Shown: positions 7,774-17,027, counted from the first letter of the stretch. The stretch is 64,000 nt of DNA from Listeria swaminathanii (GCF_014229645.1 NZ_JAATOD010000003.1:62001-126000), one strand, 5' to 3'. A program made the numbers and translations. Notes: generated by a model from the sequence alone, not told the origin.

Positions 7774-10113
7774 TTAGCTGTTCTGCCAAAATCCATTCAC
7801 TTCGCGAGAGATTTCTTGCGTGCTCTTCACCGTTTTTGCATGGTTCCAATGCGCTGGGAATAATGCTCTGTAGCGGTCGGCGGAAAAACGTTCTTCTATG
7901 AGTAACACAACTCCGCGGTCCGATTCTCCGCGAATAACGCGCCCAACAGCTTGAAGCACCTTATTCATCCCCGGAATTTGGTAGGCATAATCAAAGCCCC
8001 GCCCAATCGTCTTATTATAATAATCTTTAATTAAATCCGATTCATGATTCAATTGCGCAAGGCCCACGCCCACAATCGCCGCACCAATCAGCCGCTCACC
8101 ACGAAGGTCAATCCCCTCAGAAAAAACGCCTCCTAAAACGCAAAACCCAACGAGTGTTTCTTCATTTCCAGCTTGAAACTCTCCCAAAAAATGCTCCCGC
8201 TGCTCTTCATCCATCGCAGTTTCTTGTTTCCGTACCCGGACATCTGGGTATTTTTCGTTAAATAAGTCGTATACATTTTGTAAATATAGGAAGGATGGGA
8301 AGAAAAATAAATAGTTTCCAGTTTTTCCAGAAGCTAGAGCATATAGAGCATCCACGACAGCCTCTAGACTTGTTTCGCGCATTTGATATTTTGTGCTTAT
8401 ATAATCGGCTACAAGTAAGTGCATATTTTTTTGCTTAAAAGGGGAAGCGAACATCATTCGGCTCGTATCTTTTTCTCCGCCAAGAACATTCGCATAGTAA
8501 TCGATTGGTCGAAGTGTTGCTGAAAAGAGCACCGAGCTACTTCCGAGTTTGAGCTTTTCTGATAGTAGGAAAGCTGGGTCCAAGCATAGCTGTTTTATGT
8601 CTAAATCGCCACGGCAACTCGTAATTTGCGTAACATAGCGCTCATCGTAAAACTCTGCAATTGCCAGGTATCTCAGGCTTTCAAAGTAAAGTTCCAGCAC
8701 ATCTGCTTGTGATTCCGACTGAGTATTTTGCGGCAGCCATTCTTTCGCTACAAATGTGAATTTCAATACTGCATCGTTCCAATCAGCCAACTTCTCTTTT
8801 TCTACGTGAATCGTTTCGCCTAAATCTGTTAGCTTTTTATTGACCGCAATCATTTCTTTATTCATTGCATTTACCGAATTTAATAAGCGTTTGTTTAATT
8901 TTTTATCCAGGCCGCGTTTCACTTGCATTACCAGCGATTTTCGTAGCGTGGCTGAATACATCGAGCGTGCGCGGTCTACTAAATTATGCACTTCATCTAC
9001 TAAAAATGTATATTTTCCCGGGCCTTCTGCAAAAAAACGCTTTAAATAGACGACCGGATCAAATAAATAATTATAATCGCAAACAATCACATCACAAAAA
9101 AGCGCCACATCGAGCGACAATTCAAACGGACAAAGCGTGTATTTTCGGGCATATCCCTCTACAACCGGCCGCGTAATCGCTTCTTCCGACTGCAGCATAT
9201 CAAACAAAGCTTCATTCAAACGATCATAATAACCACGCGCAAATTGGCAATGATCCGGCTCGCATTTCCGCTCGTCTAAAAAGCAAATCTTGTCTTTCGC
9301 TGTAATTGTCACACTTCTGGCAGCTAGACCTTTGCGGCGCATTTCATCAAGTGCATCTTCGGCAACTTGTCGTGTAATCGTTTTTGCCGTGAAGTAGAAT
9401 AATTTATCGGTTTTCCCTTCGCCCATTGCCTTAACTCCCGGGAATAAAGTCGACATCGTTTTGCCAATGCCAGTTGGAGCTTCACAAAACAAACTCTCTT
9501 CCGAAGATACAGTCCGATATACCGCAATCGCAAGCTCTCTTTGCCCATTTCTATAGCTATCATATGGAAAAGTTAATTCTTGAATCGTTTTATTTCGCTT
9601 CATTTCCCACGCCGCCGCTGCTTTTGCCCAAATCGCGTATTTTGAAAGTAAATCGTCTACAAAAGTACTCATTTCTTCGCGGCTCATGACACGTTGAAAT
9701 TGTTTTACTTCTTTATCAGTTACTTGATAATACGTTAATTGTAGCGTAACTTCTGCCAAATCCGACTTTTCGGCGAGCATAAATCCGTAACAAATCAGTT
9801 GCGCCCAGTGAAGCGGCCGGAAATCTTCGGTAATTTCTTCCATTGGCGTTTCGGTTGTTTTAATTTCATCTATCATTTGTTCGTTAATAATGCCATCTGC
9901 GCGGCCATCGAGTGAAAAGGCAACCCCATCCACTACTCGGTCAATGTTCAACCGGACTTCTGCAACGTATTCTTCTCCCGCTTCTTTTTGGAGTAATTGA
10001 TGAATTTTTGTTCCTTCTAAGGCGCGGTCTGAACTAGTCATTCGGCTATCAATACTACCGCTTCTCTGAACAAACTCGACTAACCGCCTCACTGAAATCT
10101 GCACTTTTTTCAT
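7774..10113 (-). CDS. PD-(D/E)XK nuclease fused to XPD/DinG-type Fe-S DNA helicase
   Basis: The product has 779 residues. The N-terminal 180 residues look like a RecB/Cas4-type nuclease: GTKIHQLLQ, then LDGRADGI with the Asp, IDEIKTTE with the ExK pair, and HWAQLICYGFML with the Gln and Tyr of the QxxxY motif. The rest is a superfamily 2 Rad3/XPD helicase: Walker A APTGIGKT, an Fe-S region with Cys in ICFLDERKCEPDHC and KYTLCPFE, a VDEVH box, and C-terminal motifs ending in QAVGRVIRGESDRG. It probably unwinds and cuts DNA in repair. ATG at 10113 has AAAGGAGG upstream. Position fits Lmo0157, usually called DinG-like. Confidence 0.88.
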   Translation of the reverse strand: MKKVQISVRRLVEFVQRSGSIDSRMTSSDRALEGTKIHQLLQKEAGEEYVAEVRLNIDRVVDGVAFSLDGRADGIINEQMIDEIKTTETPMEEITEDFRPLHWAQLICYGFMLAEKSDLAEVTLQLTYYQVTDKEVKQFQRVMSREEMSTFVDDLLSKYAIWAKAAAAWEMKRNKTIQELTFPYDSYRNGQRELAIAVYRTVSSEESLFCEAPTGIGKTMSTLFPGVKAMGEGKTDKLFYFTAKTITRQVAEDALDEMRRKGLAARSVTITAKDKICFLDERKCEPDHCQFARGYYDRLNEALFDMLQSEEAITRPVVEGYARKYTLCPFELSLDVALFCDVIVCDYNYLFDPVVYLKRFFAEGPGKYTFLVDEVHNLVDRARSMYSATLRKSLVMQVKRGLDKKLNKRLLNSVNAMNKEMIAVNKKLTDLGETIHVEKEKLADWNDAVLKFTFVAKEWLPQNTQSESQADVLELYFESLRYLAIAEFYDERYVTQITSCRGDLDIKQLCLDPAFLLSEKLKLGSSSVLFSATLRPIDYYANVLGGEKDTSRMMFASPFKQKNMHLLVADYISTKYQMRETSLEAVVDALYALASGKTGNYLFFFPSFLYLQNVYDLFNEKYPDVRVRKQETAMDEEQREHFLGEFQAGNEETLVGFCVLGGVFSEGIDLRGERLIGAAIVGVGLAQLNHESDLIKDYYNKTIGRGFDYAYQIPGMNKVLQAVGRVIRGESDRGVVLLIEERFSADRYRALFPAHWNHAKTVKSTQEISREVNGFWQNS

Positions 10114-10396
10114 CAATAAACCTCCTTTACAATCCAGTTGAATTATAACACAGAACCTATGTTCGTAACAATTTAATAAAAAATACTATTTTTGGACTTT
10201 TATAGCAAAACCAGCTAACCTCTTCATTACCGCAACCAAATCACACTTTTTCTTAAAAATAGACTTTATTTGATTTAAAAACTTCACATATTAGAAACAT
10301 TTATCCGTAAAATACTACTAAACTGCATACAACGCACTTTCTGCATTCTGATACAATTATGTTTACAAAAGACTTGAACAAGATTGGAGAAACGTC

Positions 10397-11077
10397 ATGC
10401 AAAAGACTTTATATAATTACCAAGAATTCATTCGTCTGTCCCATGAAGGAAAAATAGCTTATGAAAAAGTTGAAGTACCAAAAAACGCCAGCTTATTAAC
10501 AGAAAAAGCTGACGTTGATAATTACATTTACCTTGTAGTCGATGGGTATATCGCTTTGCTTTTGAATGATGGTAAAGAGCACTCGAAAATTTACTCTATT
10601 CAAGGCAAAGGAACATTTTTAAATTATTTCACTTTACTGGATCAAAGTAATAATCGTTTTAATTTTAAAACACTTTCTAAATGCTCGCTTTATAAGTATT
10701 CTAAAATCGATATGGAGTATTTTCTTTCCATGTTTCCTGAGAATTTTGGGTTTCAATTTTTCATTATGAAAAACCAGACTGCTCACGTTTACTTTAAAAG
10801 TTTAATGGCGAGTAGTCCGGCTTCCGAAAAACTTAAGATCACCTTTTCAAATATGGCTCTGCTTCATGGTTCAACTGTAGATAATCACACTGTTGTGCTA
10901 CCTCAAGAGATTAAAACAAGCCATCTACTTTCTTATAGTAATCTTTCGAAAAGCTGTTTTTATAAAGATTTACAAGCACTAAAGCTAACGAACCAGATTG
11001 AAAAGAAAGAGAAAAACTGGATTATCCATAATGAAGAACTCTGTACGGCGATACTAAATGGTGAAACTTCTATCTGA
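10397..11077 (+). CDS. Crp/Fnr family transcriptional regulator (PrfA-like fold)
   Basis: The 226-residue protein has an N-terminal cyclic-nucleotide-binding-like beta-roll (about 15-110, with YLVVDGYIALLLNDGKEHSKIYSIQGKGTF split by a turn) and a C-terminal winged helix (about 150-220, recognition segment near LSYSNLSKSCFYKDLQAL). It is one of the many PrfA-related regulators of Listeria; effector and targets are unknown. GGAGAAACGTC precedes ATG at 10397. It ends four bases from the convergent zinc permease gene. The upstream gap 10114-10396 is AT-rich; I see no clear operator in it. Confidence 0.8.
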   Translation: MQKTLYNYQEFIRLSHEGKIAYEKVEVPKNASLLTEKADVDNYIYLVVDGYIALLLNDGKEHSKIYSIQGKGTFLNYFTLLDQSNNRFNFKTLSKCSLYKYSKIDMEYFLSMFPENFGFQFFIMKNQTAHVYFKSLMASSPASEKLKITFSNMALLHGSTVDNHTVVLPQEIKTSHLLSYSNLSKSCFYKDLQALKLTNQIEKKEKNWIIHNEELCTAILNGETSI

Positions 11078-11080
11078 CAA

Positions 11081-11887
11081 TTACTTACGAACCACTTTTA
11101 AAATAAGTGTCGAAATAACGAAAAGAACAATAAACATTAAGGTAATTGTTGCGCCTGGTGGGGTTCCTAGTTGGTAAGAGGATACAAGGCCTGAAAACAT
11201 CCCAACTAAACCAATTAGAATGGCACTTATAACACACATCAGGAATCCCTTTGAAATGCGCATGCCGATTGCTGCTGGAAGTATGATTAGTGCGGAGACA
11301 AGTAAAGCGCCCGCAATTGGCATAATGACCGCAATCGTAATCCCAGTCACTACACTGAATAACAGCGAAATCAAACGCACCGGAACTCCCTCTGCAACCG
11401 CAACATCTTCACTGAAAGTAAGCACAAACATAAACCGTTTAAACACGAGAAATAGTACTACGATAGCTACTCCCAAAATGACTAATAGCTGCACTTGCGC
11501 CTTACTTATTGTCACAATCGAGCCAAATAAGTATTGTTGCACACTCGTTGTCATTCCGCCTTGATCTAGACTCATCAGAACAAGCGCGACAGCAAGTCCC
11601 CCAGCCATTAATATCGCAATCGATAACTCCGAATAAGTTGCATAAACCCCTCGTAAATACTCAATTCCAAGCGCCGCAATCACAACTACAATCAGCGTCG
11701 TGATACTTGGATTCACATTTAAAATCAACCCAAAAGCAACGCCCGCAAGCGATACATGCGACAACGTGTCAGCCATAAGTGACTGTCTGCGTATAATTAA
11801 GAAAACGCCTAAAAGAGGTGCAATAATAGCGATAATCATTGATGCTTGGAAGGCTCTTTGCATAAATCCATAGAGAAACATTTCCAT
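11081..11887 (-). CDS. zurM: zinc ABC transporter permease
   Basis: The 268-residue integral membrane protein has about eight hydrophobic helices and the signature of the ABC-3 family, which imports Zn or Mn: RRQSLMADTLSHVSLAGVAFG near the N-terminus (the EAA-like coupling region) and GALLVSALIILPAA later. It overlaps the ATPase gene by 52 bases. Together with the ATPase and the His-rich binding lipoprotein it forms a high-affinity zinc importer. Metal choice follows from the Zur box upstream of the operon. The gene symbol follows L. monocytogenes usage and is from memory. Confidence 0.9.
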   Translation of the reverse strand: MEMFLYGFMQRAFQASMIIAIIAPLLGVFLIIRRQSLMADTLSHVSLAGVAFGLILNVNPSITTLIVVVIAALGIEYLRGVYATYSELSIAILMAGGLAVALVLMSLDQGGMTTSVQQYLFGSIVTISKAQVQLLVILGVAIVVLFLVFKRFMFVLTFSEDVAVAEGVPVRLISLLFSVVTGITIAVIMPIAGALLVSALIILPAAIGMRISKGFLMCVISAILIGLVGMFSGLVSSYQLGTPPGATITLMFIVLFVISTLILKVVRK

Positions 11888-12540
11888 GACACATCCTCCT
11901 TTCTAATAAGGCGAATATGCTTATCAACATAATCTTCCATTTCTTCACTATCATGTGTTACCATCAAAATCGCTTTATTATGGACTTGCGCTTCATGCTT
12001 CAATAAATCATAAAAGCGAATTTTACTATTTTTATCCATCGCAGTTTGCGGTTCATCCAAAATCAAGATATCCGGGTCAGTTGCGAACATTCGCGCCAAA
12101 CAAATCCGCTGCTTTTGACCGCCAGATAGCTCGCCGATACGTTTATGACGGAAATCCCACATTTCTACCGATTTCAGTGCTTTTTCGACATGCGCATGAT
12201 CTTTTGCAGTCAGTCGTTTGAACCATTTACCATTTGGAAAGCGCCCGGATCTCACTAATTCTAGAACCGTACTTGGAAAACCAGCATTAAATGATGCAAT
12301 TTGCTGCGGTACATAACCTGTTAAAAGTCGCCCGCCATCTGCGTTCTTTTTCGCAAAAGTAACTGAACCTTTATCCGGATGCAAAATTCCCAAAATAATA
12401 CGGAGCAGTGTTGATTTAGCTGCTCCGTTTTCTCCTGTTAGTATGATGAATTCTCCCGCACTCACTTGAAATGAAATGTTTTCAAGCACTGGCTCGGATT
12501 CATATTTAAAACCAATATTGGCTATATCGATATATTTCAT
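11836..12540 (-). CDS. zurA: zinc ABC transporter ATP-binding protein
   Basis: The 234-residue ATPase shows Walker A as GENGAAKSTL, Q-loop YVPQQ, the signature LSGGQKQRICLARM, Walker B DILILDEPQTAMD and the H-loop VTHD. The Ala before the Walker A Lys instead of Gly is something I recall in AdcC-like zinc ATPases, so I do not read it as a defect. It energises zinc uptake with the overlapping permease. ATG at 12540 follows the lipoprotein gene by 12 bases in the same operon. Confidence 0.93.
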   Translation of the reverse strand: MKYIDIANIGFKYESEPVLENISFQVSAGEFIILTGENGAAKSTLLRIILGILHPDKGSVTFAKKNADGGRLLTGYVPQQIASFNAGFPSTVLELVRSGRFPNGKWFKRLTAKDHAHVEKALKSVEMWDFRHKRIGELSGGQKQRICLARMFATDPDILILDEPQTAMDKNSKIRFYDLLKHEAQVHNKAILMVTHDSEEMEDYVDKHIRLIRKEDVSWKCFSMDLCKEPSKHQ

Positions 12541-12552
12541 TTGATCGCTTCC

Positions 12553-13497
12553 TTATTTAATTGTTTTTTGCAAAGCTTGTAAATTTTGTTCCATATAAGC
12601 AATGTAATCCATGCCTTTTTTCTGCTCTTTATCGGTAATTCCTTCGATTGGACTTAGTACTTCTAGTTTTGCGCCAGTTTCGTTAGCGAGGGTTTCTGCT
12701 ACTTTTGGTGACGCTACTTCTTCAAAATAAATGGTACTGATGTTGTTTTCTTTCACGTATTTTTGCAGTTCGGCTAATCGCGCTGGACTCGGCTCTTGAT
12801 CGGGTGAAAGACCGGCAATTGCGACTTGATGTAAGTTATATTCTTTTGCTAAATATTGGAATGCTGCGTGTTGAGTTACGAAATCGCGTTGTTTTGCGCC
12901 TTCAAAAGCTGTTTTAAACTTATTGTCGAGTGATTTTAATTTGTCGGTATAGTTTTCTGCGTTCTTTTTGTATGTATCTGCATTTGTTTTATCTGCTTTT
13001 GCTAGACCGTTCTGGATGTTAGCCACTTCCTGCTCGGCTAGGACTGGGCTTAACCATACGTGTGGATCATGCTCGTGATGGTGGCCTTCTTCGTGGTCAT
13101 GATCGTGGTCTTCCTCTTCTTCCGTACCTTCCACGAGCTCAATTCCCTTACTAGCATCAATCACGGTTAATTTTTTCGAGTCTAGGCTTTTAAGTACGCT
13201 CGGCACCCAAGTTTCCATGTCTTCACTGTTATACACGAACACATCCGCCGCCTCGATTTTGGCAATATCTTTCGCACTCGGCTCGTAATCATGCGGTTCT
13301 GTTCCGGCGTCAATCAGCATTTCAATCGAAGCATTATCTCCAGCCACATTTTTGGTAAAATCATACATTGGATAAAAGGTAGTAACGACCTTAAGTTTAT
13401 CCTTATCCCCACTTACTTTATCGCTACCAGCACCGCAACCCGCCAAAACTAAAACGAACGCCAACACTGTTACAACTAAAAACGACCATTTCTTCAT
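12553..13497 (-). CDS. zinc-binding lipoprotein of the ABC transporter (ZnuA/AdcA-like)
   Basis: The 314-residue protein has a type II signal with lipobox VLAGC, then the cluster A-I fold of metal-binding receptors. The first metal His is in GTEPHDYEPS; a His/Asp/Glu-rich loop (DHDHDHEEGHHHEHDPHVW) is typical of zinc rather than manganese receptors; further His lies in TQHAAFQYLA. It captures zinc outside the membrane and hands it to the permease. It is the first gene of the operon, and its promoter carries a perfect Zur-type box at 13513-13527, so it should be derepressed in zinc starvation. Confidence 0.93.
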   Translation of the reverse strand: MKKWSFLVVTVLAFVLVLAGCGAGSDKVSGDKDKLKVVTTFYPMYDFTKNVAGDNASIEMLIDAGTEPHDYEPSAKDIAKIEAADVFVYNSEDMETWVPSVLKSLDSKKLTVIDASKGIELVEGTEEEEDHDHDHEEGHHHEHDPHVWLSPVLAEQEVANIQNGLAKADKTNADTYKKNAENYTDKLKSLDNKFKTAFEGAKQRDFVTQHAAFQYLAKEYNLHQVAIAGLSPDQEPSPARLAELQKYVKENNISTIYFEEVASPKVAETLANETGAKLEVLSPIEGITDKEQKKGMDYIAYMEQNLQALQKTIK

Positions 13498-13512
13498 ACT
13501 ATCTCTCCTTTT

Positions 13513-13527
13513 TCGTAATGATTACGA
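13513..13527. promoter_or_regulatory. Zur box upstream of the zinc transporter operon
   Basis: TCGTAATGATTACGA is a perfect 7-1-7 palindrome identical to the core Bacillus/Listeria Zur (Fur-family) consensus. It lies 15 bases from the first ATG, close to where the promoter should be. A partial second half-site, ATCGTAAAACG, lies near 13567. The rest of 13498-13719 holds the promoters of the divergent operons. Confidence 0.9.
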
Positions 13528-13719
13528 TTTAAATTCTAAATCTGCGCTATGTAAAATTTGACTACGTATCGTAAAACGTAACCATTCTTATTTGCAAGAA
13601 ATATCTTATCATGGGATTTTTTTTGCGTCAAGCTGTTTTTTGCAGAAACCATTAATTTGACTTATCTTATCGGAATACTTATAATAACGATAAATACACA
13701 GATAGAAGGGGAGAAAATC

Positions 13720-15375
13720 ATGCATTTTTTAAAGAAAACATTGCCTATTTTTGCCATTTTGACAGTACTTTTACTCACAGCATGCGGAAATGACAATGAT
13801 AAATCTGCCGCAAAAACTTCCCCGGACAAAATTAAATTTCTTGAAACCAGTGAATTACTGACTTTAAATACGACAGCTGAGGAAGACTTTGCTAGCTTCA
13901 CCGCACAAAACCAAGTCTTCGAGGGACTATACACACTTGATCAAAAAGATAACTTTGTTCCTGGGGTTGCTGATGGAATGCCAGAAATCAGCGCTGACCA
14001 AACGAAATATACCATTAAATTAAAGAAAAACGCGAAATGGTCCGATGGTTCCCAAGTAACCGCCGATGATTTCGTCTATGCGTGGCGCCGTGCCGTTGAT
14101 CCAAAAACCGCACCGGGCTACTCCGCACTTTTCAAAGATTCGATTAAAAACGCCACTGAAATTAATGAAGGCAAATTACCTGTAACTGATCTTGGTGTCG
14201 TTGCAACTGACCCAACAACGCTAGAAATCACACTTAAAAAACCAGTTCCATACTTCATTTCACTCCTTTCTTTTGAAACATTTTTCCCGCAAAAAGAAAG
14301 TTATGTGAAAAAACAAGGCGATAAATATGGTACAGATAGTGCGCATACTTTATACAATGGCCCTTTTGTTATGAAGGATTGGGGCGGCAACATTACGAAT
14401 AAATGGACTTACGCGAAAAACGACCAATATTGGGACAAAGATAATGTCAAAGTAAATGAAATTGACGTGCAAGTCGCGAAAGATATTAACGCCGGCGTGA
14501 ACCTTTATAATACGAACGGTGCTGACCGCGCGCCACTTTCAGGCGATTTTGCTAAACAATATAAAGATAAAAAAGATTTCCTAACCGAAAAAGATGCGCT
14601 CATCAGTTATTTGCGCATGAACCAAAAACGTGACGGTAAAACGACTCCACTTGCGAACAATTCATTGCGTCACGCGCTTAATTTAGCCGTAGATAAACAG
14701 CAATTAACTGACCGCATTCTCGGCGATGGTTCCTTCCCAGCGAACGGACTTCTTCCAAAAGATTTCGTCCAAAACCCAACAACGGGCGCTGATTTCCGCA
14801 CAGATAGCGGCGACCATTTAGTTTATAACAAAGAAGAAGCTTTAAAATATTGGAAACAAGCACAAAAAGAACTTGGAACCGACAAAGTAACGATTGAACT
14901 GCTTGGCGATGATCAAGAAACGACGAAAACCATTTTCGCTTATTTGAAAGCGCAGTTTGAAGATAATTTGCCAGGAGTTACGATTAAAGTGAAAAATATG
15001 CCTTCGAAGAGCGCGACACAGCTAACTTCTGATGGTAATTATGACTTGTCGCTAGCTGCTTGGATGCCTGACTTTAAGGATCCGTGGACATATAGCAGTT
15101 TATTCTTATCCGATTACTATAATAACCATATGAGCTACAACAGTCCCGCTTATGATAAGCTTGTTAAATCAACAGATACAACACTTGCGACGAAGCCAGA
15201 AGAACGTTGGAATGCGTTTGTAGCTTCTGAGAAAGTTCTGCTTGATGACGACGCGGCGATTTTACCACTTTATCAACATCAAACAGCGGTGTTGCAACGT
15301 ACGGATATTACCGGGGTGCAGAAACATGCTTTTGGTTCGCCTTATAGTTATAAGTTTATTCGGGTGGAGAAATAG
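13720..15375 (+). CDS. oligopeptide ABC transporter substrate-binding lipoprotein (OppA family)
   Basis: The 551-residue protein has a lipobox LLTAC after a 20-residue signal and the SBP family 5 fold: TIKLKKNAKWSDGSQVTADD and the DFVYAWRRAVDP segment are typical of OppA/DppE proteins. ATG at 13720 has AGAAGGGGAG upstream; in-frame codons further upstream lack a site. No permease or ATPase gene lies next to it on this strand, so it probably feeds a transporter encoded elsewhere. Position fits Lmo0152. It ends in a strong terminator. Peptide specificity is not evident. Confidence 0.92.
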   Translation: MHFLKKTLPIFAILTVLLLTACGNDNDKSAAKTSPDKIKFLETSELLTLNTTAEEDFASFTAQNQVFEGLYTLDQKDNFVPGVADGMPEISADQTKYTIKLKKNAKWSDGSQVTADDFVYAWRRAVDPKTAPGYSALFKDSIKNATEINEGKLPVTDLGVVATDPTTLEITLKKPVPYFISLLSFETFFPQKESYVKKQGDKYGTDSAHTLYNGPFVMKDWGGNITNKWTYAKNDQYWDKDNVKVNEIDVQVAKDINAGVNLYNTNGADRAPLSGDFAKQYKDKKDFLTEKDALISYLRMNQKRDGKTTPLANNSLRHALNLAVDKQQLTDRILGDGSFPANGLLPKDFVQNPTTGADFRTDSGDHLVYNKEEALKYWKQAQKELGTDKVTIELLGDDQETTKTIFAYLKAQFEDNLPGVTIKVKNMPSKSATQLTSDGNYDLSLAAWMPDFKDPWTYSSLFLSDYYNNHMSYNSPAYDKLVKSTDTTLATKPEERWNAFVASEKVLLDDDAAILPLYQHQTAVLQRTDITGVQKHAFGSPYSYKFIRVEK

Positions 15376-15393
15376 AGGACTGATTAGCAGTTT

Positions 15394-15430
15394 GGAAAAA
15401 CCCAGCAATTATGTAATTGCTGGGTTTTTG
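15394..15430 (+). terminator. terminator after the OppA-like gene
   Basis: Arms AAAAACCCAGCAATTA and TAATTGCTGGGTTTTT, essentially perfect, with T tract. It also faces the end of the immunity gene at 15438 on the other strand. Confidence 0.92.
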
Positions 15431-15437
15431 TTTCTTT

Positions 15438-15845
15438 TCATAATTTAGCTACTTTATCTTTAAACTTCGCATATCTAAATAGGAATTCCTCTTTTTCAGT
15501 TTCAAAATCCCACAAGATTTCGTTAATTTGATTATCCATATAAGGTATTAATTTTTGCAACTCCTCTTTGTAAGCTACCAATTTATCGGCTGAGATTCCT
15601 GCTAGCTGTTCTAAAAATTGTCCATCCCACATTTCTCCAGCTAATGGGTTTATTTTAATAAATTCAATCGCTTTTTCTATAGCTAAATCCTCTAGTTCTT
15701 GTTGCAAAAGCATCGTATAGACATCATTTTCAGTAATTTCGCCTCTAGTTTTATTCAACAATGATTTTAGCCACTTATTGTATTTTTCATTATCAATAGA
15801 AAAAGAGTCATCTATATGATAGATATCCTTTATTTTTTGATCCAA
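15438..15845 (-). CDS. contact-dependent inhibition-type immunity protein (CdiI-like)
   Basis: The 135-residue soluble, acidic protein contains ENDVYTMLLQQ followed by AIEFIKINPLAGEMWDGQFL, a pattern I recognise from small proteins annotated as CDI or polymorphic-toxin immunity proteins. It is the last gene of a run of immunity and toxin pieces downstream of the LXG toxin. No full toxin partner lies directly upstream, only a decayed linker remnant at about 15850-15960, so it is an orphan immunity gene that may protect against toxins of other strains. The cognate toxin is unknown. Confidence 0.65.
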   Translation of the reverse strand: MDQKIKDIYHIDDSFSIDNEKYNKWLKSLLNKTRGEITENDVYTMLLQQELEDLAIEKAIEFIKINPLAGEMWDGQFLEQLAGISADKLVAYKEELQKLIPYMDNQINEILWDFETEKEEFLFRYAKFKDKVAKL

Positions 15846-15964
15846 TTTTGTATACCTCCATAATCATCAGTAAAGAATATGCCACTCAAAATATTAGACA
15901 CTAGCACTTCTGCGATAATCTCGAGCTAAGAGGGGTGCATTATACGTGTTCATTGATTCTAAGT
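15846..15964 (-). pseudogene. decayed remnant of an LXG toxin linker
   Basis: The plus-strand stretch GTGCATTATACGTGTTCATT resembles the linker sequence of the LXG gene (GGCATTATACGCATTCGTAG at about 19870-19890). On the minus strand it reads MNTYNAPLL against TNAYNAAVF in the intact toxin. The reading frame is not maintained over more than about 25 codons. I infer a third, almost erased toxin tip whose immunity gene (15438-15845) survives. Homology is short, so confidence is moderate. Confidence 0.45.
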
Positions 15965-16330
15965 CTAAAACTCCTCATATCTCAGGACATCTTTTATATT
16001 CCTCAGTAAAAAAGTAAAGTCTTCAAGCGAACATTCTATTCGAGTAAGCTCTTTATCCAATCCATTTTCTTCGCTAACTGCGTCAATTATTAAGACTTTA
16101 CGATTAGAACTAGAAATCAAATATTGATTTCCTTCTATAAATAAACCTGAATAAATTCCACCATCATACAGAATATCTTGAAATTTACCCATTTTCTCTT
16201 GATTGTTACTTTTTACAAAATCAATGGTTTCTTCTATATTGTCTGAATCTATTTCAGATAATAGAAAATCTTTAATTTTACTAACTTGTTGTTTGTTGTA
16301 TTTAGACATAATACTATCTATATTATTCAT
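15965..16330 (-). CDS. putative immunity protein for the orphan toxin tip at 16348
   Basis: The 121-residue soluble protein has no family I recognise. It is rich in Asp, Glu and Ile and has no signal peptide or membrane segment. It starts at ATG 16330 with AAGGTGGAG six bases upstream, 18 bases after the stop of the orphan toxin tip. A small acidic gene directly downstream of a polymorphic toxin tip is the usual arrangement of a cognate immunity protein. The function is inferred only from this context. Confidence 0.55.
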   Translation of the reverse strand: MNNIDSIMSKYNKQQVSKIKDFLLSEIDSDNIEETIDFVKSNNQEKMGKFQDILYDGGIYSGLFIEGNQYLISSSNRKVLIIDAVSEENGLDKELTRIECSLEDFTFLLRNIKDVLRYEEF

Positions 16331-16347
16331 ATTAATCTCCACCTTCT

Positions 16348-16965
16348 TCATGGTGCAGGAACTGGATATACAGTCCACACATTATTTAATTCATCATATA
16401 CAATTTTAATATGTGACTCGCCTTTTGTTCCAACATTTTTTTCCGTATCTATTATTGCAGAATAAGATTTTTGCCTTTGACTTCCTAGGCCATTATCTTC
16501 AATTTTTTTGACTTTACCATTTTTCAATGCATCTTGTACTATCAAATTAGCCTCTTCTGAGGTTTCTGCATCAAACTTTCTTGCACGCTTTGCCGTAGAA
16601 TTACGTAAATGCTTGTCTTTAACTACAAAATCTTTAATATTAACACTCTGCAGAAAATCAATTCTATTGACATTCCTTCTTCTATCCAACCACTTCTTAG
16701 GGATCTTAATCTTCTTCCCTTTATACCCACCACCAGCGTAGTAAAAGATAACGCCACTTGTGATACTAAATCCTTGCGCCTTACTTATCTCTTGCCCAGT
16801 AACTGGATCTATTCCTTCTCTCACTGATTGAACAACTGCCTGTAACAACTCAGCTTCTTCCTGCGCTTCATTGCTTTCATGCGGCATTTTCCCGCCGAGC
16901 ACGGCAGCATTATACGCGTTCGTTGCTTCTACATCTACTATACCATTTTTCATTAACACCCACAT
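16348..16965 (-). CDS. orphan LXG toxin tip (no LXG domain, intact linker plus C-terminal toxin domain)
   Basis: The 205-residue open frame begins exactly where similarity to the full LXG toxin begins: MWVLMKNGIVDVEATNAYNA against MWVLMKNGIVDIEATNAYNA. The first 95 codons are the shared linker. The last 110 are a different, basic domain ending in TKGESHIKIVYDELNNVWTVYPV, which recalls BECR-fold RNase tips. There is no N-terminal LXG helical domain and no convincing ribosome site, so it is probably a silent donor cassette. The coding frame is intact, which favours recent use or selection. The linker is 303 bases long and aligns without gaps. Confidence 0.65.
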   Translation of the reverse strand: MWVLMKNGIVDVEATNAYNAAVLGGKMPHESNEAQEEAELLQAVVQSVREGIDPVTGQEISKAQGFSITSGVIFYYAGGGYKGKKIKIPKKWLDRRRNVNRIDFLQSVNIKDFVVKDKHLRNSTAKRARKFDAETSEEANLIVQDALKNGKVKKIEDNGLGSQRQKSYSAIIDTEKNVGTKGESHIKIVYDELNNVWTVYPVPAP

Positions 16966-16977
16966 TTGACCACGGTA
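16675..16977 (-). repeat. shared LXG linker, copy 2 (copy 1 at 19642-19944)
   Basis: About 303 bases align without a gap to 19642-19944 at a constant offset of 2967, with long identical runs and scattered substitutions. Similarity stops abruptly upstream of ACCGTGGTCAAATGTGG and fades after the codons for WLxRRx, at the linker-toxin boundary. This is the natural crossover region for swapping the toxin tips. Confidence 0.85.
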
Positions 16978-17027
16978 TGGAGAATGATTGGAATGAGTTA
17001 ACTTTAAATGTCAAAAAATATTGAATA

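Noticed and set aside
11836..12540. Defective Walker A (GENGAAKST) in the zinc ATPase
   Set aside because: Ala at this place is, as I recall, common in the AdcC-like zinc ATPase group, and all other motifs are intact.
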